64,000 nucleotides of DNA from Tricholoma matsutake (Eukaryota > Basidiomycota > Agaricomycetes > Agaricales > Tricholomataceae), in contig AP026549.1 in the NCBI GenBank assembly GCA_026075535.2, positions 1,178,001-1,242,000 on the forward strand, written 5' to 3'. A program made the position numbers and the translations under genes. This document shows, one piece after another, positions 20,568-31,459 of the stretch. Position 1 is the stretch's first letter, and each line of letters starts with the position of its first letter. The notes under the pieces were generated by a model. It saw only the letters and a program-made list of their open reading frames with translations. It was not told the origin of the DNA and ran no database searches.

Positions 20568-21640
20568 ATATCCTCAGGTAAAGTCCTAGTCACAGTCATA
20601 TAGTTTGCAGCTCAGTCAGAAGGAATGCTGGTGTCACTGGCAGCCACCCAAGTCAAGGAATGGATCAACCACATGGTAGGAGGGTCAGAGTCACCAGATG
20701 AGCCTCACTGGCTGCTTCAAGAGTGGTCGCAACACAAGGCCAACTGTAAAAGATAGTTGACCAGAGATTCAAACGGTCAGCTTAAATGAACAGAAGTAGA
20801 CATACCAAGAAATGATTCATCAAGAACGGATGGAAATGACAGGGATTGAATATGTCACCGCTGTCGAACGATGTGGCATGTTGTACCTTGTTTGATTTCA
20901 TTTGGAATTTGTGGGATTGACATGTGATTACTGGCAGTCGGTCAACATTTTGAACATTTCAAACTTTTGGATGCGTTCAAATGTTCAAGTCTTTGGTATA
21001 CTTCGGTTGTAAGCATATCATGATCAATAATGTACATTCAATATTATTGTTTCAATAGGTATACATAAGCCTCAAATACTGGGAGGACCTCTTGTCTGTG
21101 TGTACTATGTTCTTCTCGATTGCAGTACTCATTTCTGCTCAAACCTAATATGTGTAAGGAAGACCTTTTATCTGTGTCATGTATGTTCTCCTCAATCATG
21201 CACTCGTTGCTCCGAGTTGGATGCTTCTGTGTATGTAATCATGCATGCAAAAACTAGTTGCAGATTATAATTACAATTATCACGATCAACTTTATTTTTG
21301 ATCTTTGAATCCTGGCTGATACACATGGCACACTGTACATGTGTTGCACATCTTGAATTTGATTGGCTGGGTCCTGACTCCATAAGGAGGTTATTTCCTA
21401 TCTGGACTCAGGACATGGGACAATCCAGGAACATGCAATCAAGCTGAAAGCAGTTGAGCCAAGTTCAGCCACAGCTCATTTGAAGTCTGGGACCGGTTTT
21501 ACATAGTAAAAATTGAGATTTAGGACATAGTATGGTGTGATAAACCTCTTTCTTTTCTCTCTTTTCTCTCTCTTTTTTCTACTTGAAAAAACTTGATTTC
21601 TTCGCCGCGGCCACAGAGTCAGGACACAAGCTGAAAAAAA
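20568..21640. other. No gene recognised
   Basis: About 1.1 kb of mixed sequence with only short frames. I see no repeat family member, LTR or RNA gene here. A pyrimidine run (CTCTCTTTTCTCTCTC) lies near 21550-21580. Confidence 0.5.
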
Positions 21641-21830
21641 CTTGAAAAAAAAAAAACATTACCTACAGCCCAAATGACCTGTTATCATTTGGGCTCGATG
21701 TGGTTGTTTTGTGGCAGTTGGTGGTGTTAGTTGACATGGGAGTAGGCATGGGAGTTGTGACAGTGGGTGGTGATGGAGTTGTGGTGGTGGTAGGTGAGAG
21801 GGAGGGCATCTGCCATCGTCAACAATGGCA
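21640..21830 (+). repeat. Copy of the GGCCCAAATGATG palindrome repeat
   Basis: A-rich tract, CATTAC (21657-21662), AGCCCAAATGA (21667-21677) pairing with TCATTTGGGCT (21685-21695), then a GTTGT/GGTGGT-rich stretch. Same architecture as 4775 and 6454 but isolated from the main cluster, so the unit itself has been mobile. Confidence 0.8.
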
Positions 21831-21867
21831 AGGGATTAGGCGTCGGAGCAGAGTTTGAAAGAACGAT

Positions 21868-22020
21868 AAAAATGAAAAGTGAAAATGAAAGTGAAAATGA
21901 AAGTGAAAATGATCATTTTTGCAAAAGTGAGGGAAGGGTTCGATTTTTCAAAAATGATCATTTTTCATTTCATTTTCATCTCATTCTCAAGTCCATTTTT
22001 GAAAAATGAGATTAAAAATG
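21868..22020. repeat. AT-rich nested palindrome
   Basis: GAAAGTGAAAATG is repeated on the left and CATTTCATTTTC lies on the right. AAAATGATCATTTT (21906-21919) and AAAAATGATCATTTTT (21950-21965) are self-complementary cores. The whole block can form a long imperfect hairpin. Confidence 0.8.
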
Positions 22021-22089
22021 AAATCAACGATTACATGTTGATGAAATAGAGTTGGCTTATAAGTGCACAGGCGATGGTATTATTTAGAG

Positions 22090-22944
22090 CTACAACATGC
22101 TAAGGCTGGGGGGTGCATCACGTAAATGATCACAGAGTTTTCTGGACACCCAACCTTTCTGAACCAAAACCTGTCTAACTGCATTGACATCCCAATTCCC
22201 TTTCAAGATCTCATCCCATTCCTCATCTGATTCATCATCCTCACAGAAATATGCTTCTCCAAAATCGATGATAATAGTATGGGTAGGGGCAGTGCGAGGA
22301 CTCAAAAGAATATTGCCTGGGTTGATGTCATTGTGTGTGACACCCAGCGCACCAAATGCATGAGCAGTCTCAGCAAGAAATGTGAGAACTGATTGATCAG
22401 GTTTAACCACAATATCCTCAAGACTGATTGCATCTGAGATGTATTGGAGAAGGAGGATGCAAGGAGAGAAAGCGTGATTTGTAAGAATGAGGGTGCCAGA
22501 CCCATAGCAGCAAGGAATTCTATAACTTTGCAAAGAATGAAGTCGTCGATACGACTCTACCTCGCTCCGAAATCGGTGTTCCATCTGCTGATAATACCAC
22601 ATCTCCCAACCTACTCGATCATTATCATCTGGAAATGACATGAAATCAAAGTTGGGATCCGGTGTAGTTCAGCTTATGGCTTGTGCTTCGAGCTGTTGGG
22701 TCCAAGGATGTGTAGGAGTATATTTGTGTCAGTGCTTGGTGAATTGAGGATCATAGACCTTGAGAATCCGGGTAGGCCCATCATGTAGGCAAACCAAAAG
22801 CGCCTGAGACATTGTGAATTGAGTAAATGAGTGCACAACAGTTACTGATACGATGTTAGTAGTAGCGAGCTGAATGGCAAGAGTAGAACCAGGGTGATAA
22901 TAGTTGGGGATCTCGACCATCATAGGTGTGCATATGTGTAACAC
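22090..22944 (-). pseudogene. Protein-kinase-like pseudogene
   Basis: Reads from ATG 22944 through a beta-rich N-lobe (ALLVCLHDGPTRILKVYDP, with a Lys in the beta-3 position), a hydrophobic middle (ILLLQYISDAISLEDIV), catalytic loop HNDINPGNILL (His-x-Asp...Asn) and IIIDFGEA (DFG). Stop at 22090. Two TGA codons near 22735 and 22670 interrupt the N-terminal third; both sit where CGA (Arg) is a natural reading. Downstream of the second, 183 codons are open. It belongs to the small kinase-like families of basidiomycetes. It could be a host gene in decay or a copy carried by a mobile element; no flanking ends support the latter. The true start is uncertain. Confidence 0.7.
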
Positions 22945-23211
22945 CTCTGCTGCATTGGACTGGTGCGACTTGAGGCCAACTTAGTCTTGGCGGGATTACA
23001 TGATCTGAGGCCATTAATACCACATGAATAATTAAAAAAATCAGCCTGGTGTCACGTGGCTCCTTCATGATTGACACCTGGACAGTTAGTCATGTGAGGT
23101 ACCAGAAGGAGATCAAATTGATCACCACTGGATGCCAAGTCACTTTGGGATCTTTCAGGAGATGTACACCAGTGGTGAGTCGAAAACTCTGCTCATAACT
23201 TGGGCACTTTG

Positions 23212-23420
23212 TATTGGAAATCAGGCTGGGAAACAAACAGAGAAGAGATAATTCTCTTAGAGACAAGTGGGGGTAACGAGACAAGGAACTATTATTCTTT
23301 CTCCTATACTACGGCTGTATGTAACTGTTCTATAAATAAAACACACATCAAAACAGCCACTCTATTAATAATATCCAGCATCTGGCCTCAGACCATGGGC
23401 TTGGATTGCCTATCCCAACA
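23212..23420 (-). repeat. 3' LTR of Copia-1 (209 bp)
   Basis: In element orientation TGTTGGGATAGG...GATTTCCAATA. The polypurine tract TTGAAGGGGAG lies immediately before it (plus strand 23421-23431). Nearly identical to the 5' LTR. Confidence 0.93.
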
Positions 23421-23554
23421 CTCCCCTTCAAGCCAAGCATGGTTTGAGTTATTAGGAATGGTTAACTGGATTGTCATTCAGGTGTGTTAAAACCTCTGAG
23501 TGGTGGAAAACCCTGTGGGTAAAAACCAACTCACATGCAAGGAAAGCTACTGAG

Positions 23555-24940
23555 TTACTTGATCAACTGTATTCCCATCTTGACCCTATGTTGCGTAAAT
23601 TTGGGCCTCGGTAGTGCCTTTGTTAATGCATCCACTGTTTGTTCTGGGTCATGACAGTTTTGAATATCGAGTATTTTATTGGTTGCGAGATCTCGGACCC
23701 AATGATGACATGAGGTGATGTGTTTTGATTGCTGATGGAATTGCGGGTTGTGGGTTGGTGCACCAAATTCACGTAAATGAGAGACATTTGGTCTTTTATT
23801 ATACCAGCCTTCATATGGTGTATATTTCAGCAAATGTTTGGTAATGATTGATTACAGAGATAAGCCGCATGCAGGACCATGTATTCCCAGAGAAATTCAG
23901 GAAGGTCATTGGCAATTATCATTGCTCAAGAGAGTTCAACCAGTGTATGGTTCATCTGTTCGCCAAGAGAGTTCAACCAGTGTACAGTTCATCCATTTGG
24001 CAATACCATTCTGTGAAGGTGAATACGGTGCAGTGTAACAAATTTCCATACTGTGTTCCTTGCACCAACTTTCCAACTTCTCGTTTATGAATTCTTTCCC
24101 ATTGTCAATTTGAATACCCTTTGGATTCCTCCCTTGAGTGTTCAAATGTGCCAAATAATTTATTATGCCTTGTGTTGCATCAGATTTCTGCTTGACGCAT
24201 TCGATGGTTGCAAATCTCTTGGCATCGTCCACAAATAACAAGTAGTATTGATTGCCATTGATCAATCGGATTGTGTACTTGCCCCATAAGTCAATATGTG
24301 TTAATTCACTGGGTTTGGTATTTCTGATTGATGATTTTGGGAATGGTTTGACGTGTTGTTTTGCCTATGTGCACACAATGCAATCGGGCTTAGGGGAGTC
24401 ATCATGCACAATAAATCCGTCAACCATTTTTCCATCAAATAATCTTTGAAGCCCGGTATATCCAACATGTCCAAAGCATTGATGCCATGTTTCCCATGTA
24501 GGTATCATATTATTTCCAATGAATGTTTGATGAGGTTGGATTATATTGCATTGTGTGGGAGGTCTAATAACCATCTTCATGTGATATAGATGTTTGTGTA
24601 TTTTTGTTCCTTGTGCTACCGGCATTCCATCTTTTGTGATGAGTGTGATTATTCCATTCCTGCCATTGTAGCATCTGCCAGCTGCATCCCATTGCCCCAA
24701 TGAAATTAAATTACTTTGTCTTCCAGGCACATGAAGAATGTTCTGCAAATGCAGAATATAGTCAGTGCCGTTGCATGTTGATTTTAATTCAGCAGTTCCA
24801 TGCCCTGAAATTAATGCTTCTTTACCGCCTACACCTGTTATGGAAATATTCCTCATAGTTGTGTAATCGGTAAATGCTTCTCTTTGATGCGTAACGTGAG
24901 ATGTTGTTGCCATGTCTGCTAACCAATCATAATAGATCAA
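23555..24940 (-). pseudogene. pol: pol remnant of Copia-1: protease, integrase, RNase H tail
   Basis: Protease region has WLADMATTSHV, where Copia-2 has WLADSATTSHV. GAG-pre-integrase block HQCFGHVGYTGLQRLFDGK and CIVCT follow, then the integrase core (YYLLFVDDAKRF, IQIDNGKEFINEKLE). Around 23755 integrase text (GWYNKRPNVSHLREFG) runs straight into the RNase H terminus (NPQFHQQSKHI, LTKALPRPKF). A ~35-bp tandem duplication lies at about 23930-24000. Confidence 0.88.
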
Positions 24941-26118
24941 TCACTCATCATTCACATCAGCGTTACAAGTGTCATAGGTATTGAAGTTGTACTGCTCTTC
25001 ATTTGCTTGGAATGTAATATATTCTTCTGCCACATTTGTTTCTTCTGCATCCTTCTTTTTCTTCTTTGCCTTGTCCTTCACCTTCTTCTTACTCCAGCAT
25101 TTGTCTGCTTGATGTCTGATCTTTCCACAGTTCCCACATTTGTTCCCTTCAAATTTATGGCATTTGGTTGTCCAGTGTCTGGCATGTTTACAATGATCGC
25201 AATAAGGCCAGAAGGAGGATTTTTGATCAGAGATTCGATCTTCCAGGGATTTACTAGCACTGTTAGTGTTCTGGGTTTTCACCAGATTTATGCTCCCTAT
25301 AGTACCATTTTTATTATTCCCATTATTAGATCTGGTCAACTGTATCTTGTATTCCTCCTGTAACAGTCCAATAAATGCGTCAGAAGTGAAGCGCCATTTA
25401 GGGTTGGGATCATTTGGATTGTTGGTGTTCCCATTATAAGGTTCAACATAGGTATGCCACAATGAAGGTAAGGATGCAGATATGATCGCTTTAAAGCATG
25501 TGTCCGAGACATGAAATTCCTCATTAGGAAATCTGTTGATGCAGTTGCGATATGATTTTAGAACATCCAGATGTTTTAGGAGGTCATCAGCATCGAGTAA
25601 TTTGGTCTCATATGATAGGCATTGAATATGATTAACAGTTTGATGTGCCTTATTTTCATGAGTTACTGAGAGTGCAGAGTACATTTCTTTTGCAGAGTTC
25701 TTGGACCTGATGTGGTTCATTTGCAAGGAGGTGATGTTATGAATAATAATTTGTTGTGCCCAAGAATTGTTCTTCTACCAGTTGCATGTGCCTTTGGGGT
25801 CAATACTCTCATTAGAGCGTTTGACATCCCCTCTAAATACCCAGTAATATCGCAATTGAAAAATACCCTCTTCATTCTCTCTTTCCATTTGTGCCAGTTC
25901 TCATCCATCAAGTGATCACGATCAGTGATTTTGTTTATGTTTGAATATTCTTTGGTACAAATTAGTTTGATAGATGGTAAATCTTCATCTTCATTGAGTT
26001 CTTCAGTGGGCGCATTGGTATTGCTGTGATAGACCCTTTTTGTATGTTTAGGAGGTGTATAATATTCTTCCTCTTGTTGTTGTTCCACTTGCTCCTTAAC
26101 ATCAGGAGTATTTGTCAT
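24941..26118 (-). pseudogene. gag: gag of Copia-1
   Basis: Acidic N-terminus, then a capsid block (HLMDENWHKWKERMKRVFFNCDI, KAHQTVNHIQCLSYETK) and two CCHC knuckles (CDHCKHARHWTTKC and CGNCGKIRHQADKC), then a Lys-rich patch. A frame change near 25720 splits it. The terminal TGA next to the protease aligns with CGA in Copia-2, so it is a decay stop rather than a designed gag/pol boundary. Confidence 0.88.
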
Positions 26119-26161
26119 AGTAGTAATTGTTGCCTAGAAAAATCTGCCAGGGCCCATAACC

Positions 26162-26370
26162 TATTGGAAATCAGGCTGGGAAACGAACAGAGAAGAGATA
26201 ATTCTCTTAGAGACAAGTGGGGGTAACGAGACAAGGAACTATTATTCTTTCTCCTATACTACGGCTGTATGTAACTGTTCTATAAATAAAACATGCATCA
26301 AAACAGCCACTCTATTAATAATATCCAGCATCTGGCCTCAGACCACGGGCTTGGATTGCCTATCCCAACA
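26162..26370 (-). repeat. 5' LTR of Copia-1 with adjacent primer binding site
   Basis: Same 209 bp as the 3' LTR with few differences. Immediately inside it, in element orientation, lies GGTTATGGGCCC (plus 26150-26161), the complement of the anticodon stem-loop of initiator tRNA-Met. This is the half-tRNA primer arrangement known from Drosophila copia. Confidence 0.9.
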
Positions 26371-26375
26371 CTTTG

Positions 26376-27850
26376 TGTTCTGGTAGCTTCTATTCTGATC
26401 CACCACAATGCGGTGTGATGGCCTTAGGGTCGGCTGATGCTGCTATGCAGGGAACAAGTGCTCGAAGAGCATGACTACAGTACAGGAGCTAAATATAGGG
26501 GATGCAAAATGGCTGGGGTGGACTGCCGGGATCAGGTATCCACTACACAACTTCTGTCAACTGTCTAAGTAGATGAAGTGCATCTTGAAGCTTTGAAGGG
26601 CTGTGCTGGGGATCTCGGACTTCTTGTGCTTCTTGTTTCCATCAGCGCTTTGGCATTTACTGTTCTACTTCTGTACTGGACTTCTCTCTACCATATGCAT
26701 GCTTCCTGGTTTCTGGAACATCGGGTTGAGTTCCACTCTCCAGTCTTGAGCTTGAAGGGGGCAGGCAATCAAAATAAAACTTGCAGGTTTCCTGTGATGA
26801 AGTGTAACTGTGCAATGGTCCTTTCTAGAGTAAGTGTTAAGTACTGAACTTGAAGGGGAAGTCATCAGAATTCCAGTCATACCCAGATGATAGGAGTTGT
26901 AGAGGATGGAATGAGTAAGACAGGGAATCCTATGGAAATCTGGGGCAGGGTTTACTTGATGTGTCGTACCAAGTGGGGGAGCAGAAAGGACTTGGCTTCA
27001 ACTTATAAGAAGTTGTGCCCTTCTCCTTGTCAAGTGTCCTAATTTCAAGGCAAGGGTAAGGAAGATGACCAGAGGTCCAGAGAGTTTCTGGAGAGGATGA
27101 GCAAGAGTTCAAGAATGACTTAAGAACATAATTGGAGTTTTAAAGAGGATAGGATTAAGTAGGAGACTTGGTTGATTTACAAACTGGCGATACAAAATGG
27201 AAGTAGCTAGCTTAAATACTAAGGTCGGAGTTTCCAAGGCTGTGGCTAATATGAAAACTGGCTTCCGAGGCAATTCCTGAAACCATTTCACTTAATTGGA
27301 AATGAGGGAATTTTGCCTCTAGGCAGTGCTGCTGATAGGAGGTAGGCTGTGATGTAAGGTGGCTGGGAAGGGGGGCAGAAAACAATCAGAAGTCCGGTCG
27401 GAAGAATCAATCTTGACAGTAAGCCACAAATATAAATGGACTCCTGTGTGAGGTCCAAAGCAGTGCCTTTGCAGAAGTAGTAAGCAAATATTGCCAGTGA
27501 TTCGAGGCTCAAGCAGACCTTGTGACACAGTTGGCCCTTACCTATTTCGACTTCCTGTATCTTGTATGGGCATCATGATACTATACTTGGTGTATTCACA
27601 AAATTCTATTAGCTTTATTAATCCAAAATGAGCCAAAAATGGCCTGAAAATGGCTACTGTGAGTCTGTGAACAACCCTAATCTGGACAAAATCTGGATTC
27701 CAATTGCACATATAGCGACATCCAGTTTTAGACTCAGAGGAGCATGCTTGGCTATCAGGTTGTCATATCCATCTCGAAAATAATTGAGAATTGATATTTA
27801 GGTCCAAAGTTGAAGAAAGTGATATACCGTCCGCCTGCTACAAGTATGTC
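26376..27850. other. No gene recognised
   Basis: 1.5 kb between Copia-1 and Gypsy-A copy 2. Together with 22945-23206 it is the pre-insertion flank of Copia-1. Open frames are short and unrelated to anything I know. No LTR, palindrome or RNA feature found. Confidence 0.5.
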
Positions 27851-28252
27851 TGTTAGGAAACCACCCCATTACCTAATAAAATTTCATTTTTATTTTATTA
27901 TGTCAAATTATGCTACATGATGCCAAATGATGCTACACTTTGATAGTGTGAGAATTTTATTTCGCACGCATCAAAATGTACATGCATGTACAAGTGCGTT
28001 GGTAACAACAATGTACATTATATGTAACATAGTATATAAACCCTAAATATATGCCTAGGGGACCCTAGTTGTGTTCTCTTAGGTATTCCACCTACACTTT
28101 CAGTGTGAAAGGCCTTTGTCAACAAACTCACCTATAAATAACCCCTCGCATCAAAACCATCAGTTCCCCCATCATGAGTGCGGATCCCACCCCCTTCTTG
28201 TAGAGAGAACCCACATGGTCTTAGCTAGCAGATAGTGGGTGTTGCCCTAACA
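27851..28252 (+). repeat. 5' LTR of Gypsy-A copy 2 (402 bp)
   Basis: TGTTAGGAAACC to CCCTAACA. Contains TATATAAA at 28033-28040 and, 34 bases from its start, AGTTGTGTTCT (28067-28077), a plausible transcription start. Confidence 0.93.
28033..28077 (+). promoter_or_regulatory. LTR promoter: TATA box and putative transcript start
   Basis: TATATAAA at 28033-28040, then AGTTGTGTTCT at 28067-28077. If the transcript begins here, its first 11 nt are complementary to the site just inside the LTR. Start position inferred, not measured. Confidence 0.6.
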
Positions 28253-28254
28253 GA

Positions 28255-28265
28255 AGAACACAACT
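28255..28265 (+). promoter_or_regulatory. Putative self-primer binding site of Gypsy-A
   Basis: AGAACACAACT, two bases inside the LTR edge, is the exact reverse complement of 28067-28077. Known for the Tf1/sushi group: the first 11 nt of the mRNA fold back and prime minus-strand synthesis. The same pair exists in copy 1 (3413-3423 and 3601-3611). Confidence 0.7.
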
Positions 28266-29082
28266 TCCCATATCAGTGCACCTTCTCTTACTTGTGCATG
28301 CATCATTGTTTCCCTGTGCCACATCCGATTACTCATCCTTTTGGCACGAGCCAGAAGTACTTGTATATACATAATCAACCTTTTCTTTTGTAAGCCGATG
28401 CCAGGCCTTGCCTTACATTGTGACTGCCAGTGATTGAGAGGCAGTGCTTGTCATTAGGACAGCTGCAACCAGACAACCGATTGGATCTGGTTTAGTTACA
28501 ATTTACATCACTCTATTCGGACGACTATTTTAGTTACAAGCCAAATTCAGTGTTATCTCCGAGATCAGGCACTGTTGGAAGGGTTATTGATCCAAAGTGT
28601 CAAATTAGGCGCCTGACAAATGACAAACAATTGACAAACAGTTGACAAACCATCATGTGACCCATAAATGTTTGGAGAGGTCCCAAAGAACCAATCTTGA
28701 ATTTGTCGAAGAAGTGATTCATCACAGATTTCACAATTATGTCCGAACCTTCAACTTCTAATCCCGGCCCTAATCCTGTTCCCATACCAGCACTAGAGGC
28801 AAACATTGATGCACTTACAGTGCAAATGTTGCAATTAGTGTCAGTGTTGGCAGCATCACACACATCGCAGACAAGCGGAAGTACAGCCAGAGATGACAGG
28901 AGAAAGAGGTGATGAGATGGAGGAGATGGTGGAGTGGATGTCGCAGGAGGATGAGATGGCACAGAAATCTGGAAATGGAAAAGCATGCTTACCTAAGTAT
29001 GCACCCCCACAAATCTTTGATGGTACCATGGAGAATACAAAATCCTTCATCAGCTCTATAGTATTGTACATCAATGGGAGGA

Positions 29083-29483
29083 TGTTAGGGCAACACCCAC
29101 TATCTGCTAGCTAAGACCGTGTGGGTTCTCTCTACAAGAAGGGGGCAGGATCCGTGCTTGTGATGGGGGAATTGATGGTTTTGATGCGAGGGGTTATTAA
29201 TAGGTGAGTTTGTTGAGATAGGCCTTTCACACCAAAACATAGGTGGAATACCTAAGAGAACACAACTGGGGTCCCCTAGGCATATATTTAGGGTTTATAT
29301 ACTATGTTACATATATTGTACATTGTTGTTACCGATGCACTCGTACATGCATGTACATTTTGATGCATGTGAAATAAAATTCTCATGCTATCAAAATGTA
29401 GCATCATTTGGCGTCATGTAGCGTAATTCAACATAATAAAAGAAAAATGAAAGTTTATTAGGTAATGGGGTGGTTTCCTAACA
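29083..29483 (-). repeat. Solo LTR of Gypsy-A inserted in gag, with GAGGA duplication
   Basis: 401 bp, opposite orientation to the host element, with the same TGTTAGG...CCTAACA ends. GAGGA precedes (29078-29082) and follows (29484-29488). Removing it and one GAGGA restores continuity with copy 1 around YINGR/KPEF. A complete element must have inserted and then recombined between its LTRs. Confidence 0.95.
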
Positions 29484-30105
29484 GAGGAAGCCAGAGTTTC
29501 ATACAGCTGAGTCTAGGATTATGTTTGCTCTCTCATACATTCAGGGGGGGAAAGCACAGTTCTGGAGAAATGAGGCTATTAATCAAATTGCCGTGGGAAA
29601 TAAACCATTTGCAACCTTCAAGGAATTTCTGGAGAGATTGGAGGCACAGTTTGGAGACCCTAATCCAAAGGCGACAGCCAATGCTAAATTAAAAACCATG
29701 TGCGAAGGTTCCCTAACAGCAGATGAATTTATTTTGCAGTTCAAAGCAGAAGCTTTGCAAATGGACATGGGAGAAGCCGTGTTGGTAGAGTTTTTGAAAG
29801 CAGGATTAAATCCCTCTTTATTCAAGTCTATCTACTGACTACCTTCTATGCCAGAGAAGTTGGATGAATGGTATAATTGGGCAATGTGCCTTGACTGGCA
29901 ATATCAGCAGGAACAGGCGGAGTCAAAGTTGATGTATGGAAGTAGTAAATTTGGAAAGTCATCAGGAGGAAAGTCCGAGAAAGGAAAGGTGCTTCAGGCA
30001 CAAGCTCCGAGGGCACAGCCACCGGCCATGGCAGTGACACCTATAGTTATGGAGTTGGCAGCACCAGCAGAGGCAATGGAGGTTGATCAAGCAGGGAGAC
30101 AATGA

Positions 30106-31379
30106 TGATGCTCAACCCAGAAACCCAAACAAAACCCACAAAAGGCTTCAGATGGTATAACATGAGTCAGAGGAAGGATGCGAGGCCCTCTAGATGTCAC
30201 CTGTCAGACCGACCATCAAATAGTCATAAAACAACTGCTTGTCAAAGCAGTTCGAGGCTAAAAGGATGTTTTTCGAGGTGTTGCAATGATTTTCGAGACT
30301 TTGCGATGATTTTTGAGATGTCGCAATGCTTTTTGAGATGTCGCGATATTTTTCGAAGAGGTTTCGAGGAACTTCGAGTGCACAGATATGTTCGGACGCA
30401 AGATCAGGGGACTAGACGAGTAGTAGAAGTGACAAAAAGGCTAATCGAGGGAAGCGAGAGCAAAAATAGCATAATGCAAGGAATTTCGAGGAATTTCGAG
30501 GACGTTTAGCATAAAACGCCAAACTTCGGACTGAATAATACTAAACTGTACTCTCAAATCACTGTGATCTGGGAGGAAGACGACGACGACTTTCTTTTTC
30601 TTTGTATCTAGTACATCTTTTTATATAAAATAAAGAAAGTACCTAAAAAGGCTAGAGAACATGTGTAGAACATGAGGCAAAAGATATGAGTTAAGGCACA
30701 AGGCCAAAACGGAGACTGGAATCCGAACAAGAAAGATATATATCATATGATGAAAGAGTAATAAAGGGTATAGAACTAAAAGGGGACTGTCCTTTGTGTA
30801 TAAACTGCGCTAAGTCTTGCAATAATGCATCCAGCGGGTTCTGTGCATGATAGGGACTTGGAATGAGGCTGACCTACTATCAGCAAGTTTGAGCATGAGT
30901 TGAAATACTTCCTGGCGCATGTTATTCCACCATATAGATAACAAATGCGGCACCCAATGTCGCTCGCAGTCTCTCGATATCAATCGATGATGCTTGACAA
31001 TGCTCGACAATGTTTGATTGTGTTCGATACAATGCTCGCGATGATGTTCGACAATGTTTGACAATGTTCAATGATGTTTGATTGCGTTCAACAATGTTTG
31101 ACAATGTTCGATGATGTTTGATCGCATTCAATGATGTTTGATCGCGTTCGACACGATGCTCGCGATGATGTTCGACAATGTTCAACAATGTTCAATGATG
31201 TTTGATGATGCTCGATCGTGTTCGATACGATGCTTGACTGTGTTCGACGCGATATCGCACTTGGTAGACTTGGTCAGGAGTGGTGGCACTGCTTCTGGGA
31301 CCTCGTGTGAGTTATCCAATGTGATTAGAATGTGGCCAAAATGGTGAATCGGCCTTTGAGCCGAGGAGACAACCTATCA
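30106..31379 (-). repeat. Solo LTR of the Gypsy-D family inserted in gag, with ATGA duplication
   Basis: 1274 bp, reverse orientation. Its own start TGATAGGTTGTCTCCTCGG matches the Gypsy-D LTR at 45695 and its own end matches GGTTGAGCATCA near 46877. ATGA lies on both sides (30102-30105, 31380-31383). Internally it has short-period repeats (TTTTTGAGATGTCGCAATG type at 30270-30350 and TTCGACAATG type at 31000-31260). Confidence 0.88.
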
Positions 31380-31459
31380 ATGAGCCCCACTTAAATCTTT
31401 TAACTGTGGGCAGTTAGGACACATTTCTAGGGATTGTAGGCAGAAAAGAAAGATTAGGG

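Larger units (their letters stand above)
23212..26370 (-). mobile_element. Copia-1, full-ended Ty1/copia element with internal deletion
   Basis: Two 209-bp LTRs (23212-23420 and 26162-26370) are flanked by the 5-bp duplication CTTTG (23207-23211 and 26371-26375). Gag, protease and the integrase N-terminal half are present; then integrase is fused almost directly to the last RNase H block, so RT is gone. Length 3159 bp, against more than 5.4 kb for Copia-2. It must have depended on another element if it moved in this form. Confidence 0.93.

Noticed and set aside
30098..31384. 5-bp duplication GACAA/ATGAG for the large solo LTR
   Set aside because: These do not match when the LTR is taken to start at the first TGATGATG. 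Taking the edge at 30106 gives TG...CA ends and an exact 4-bp ATGA duplication.
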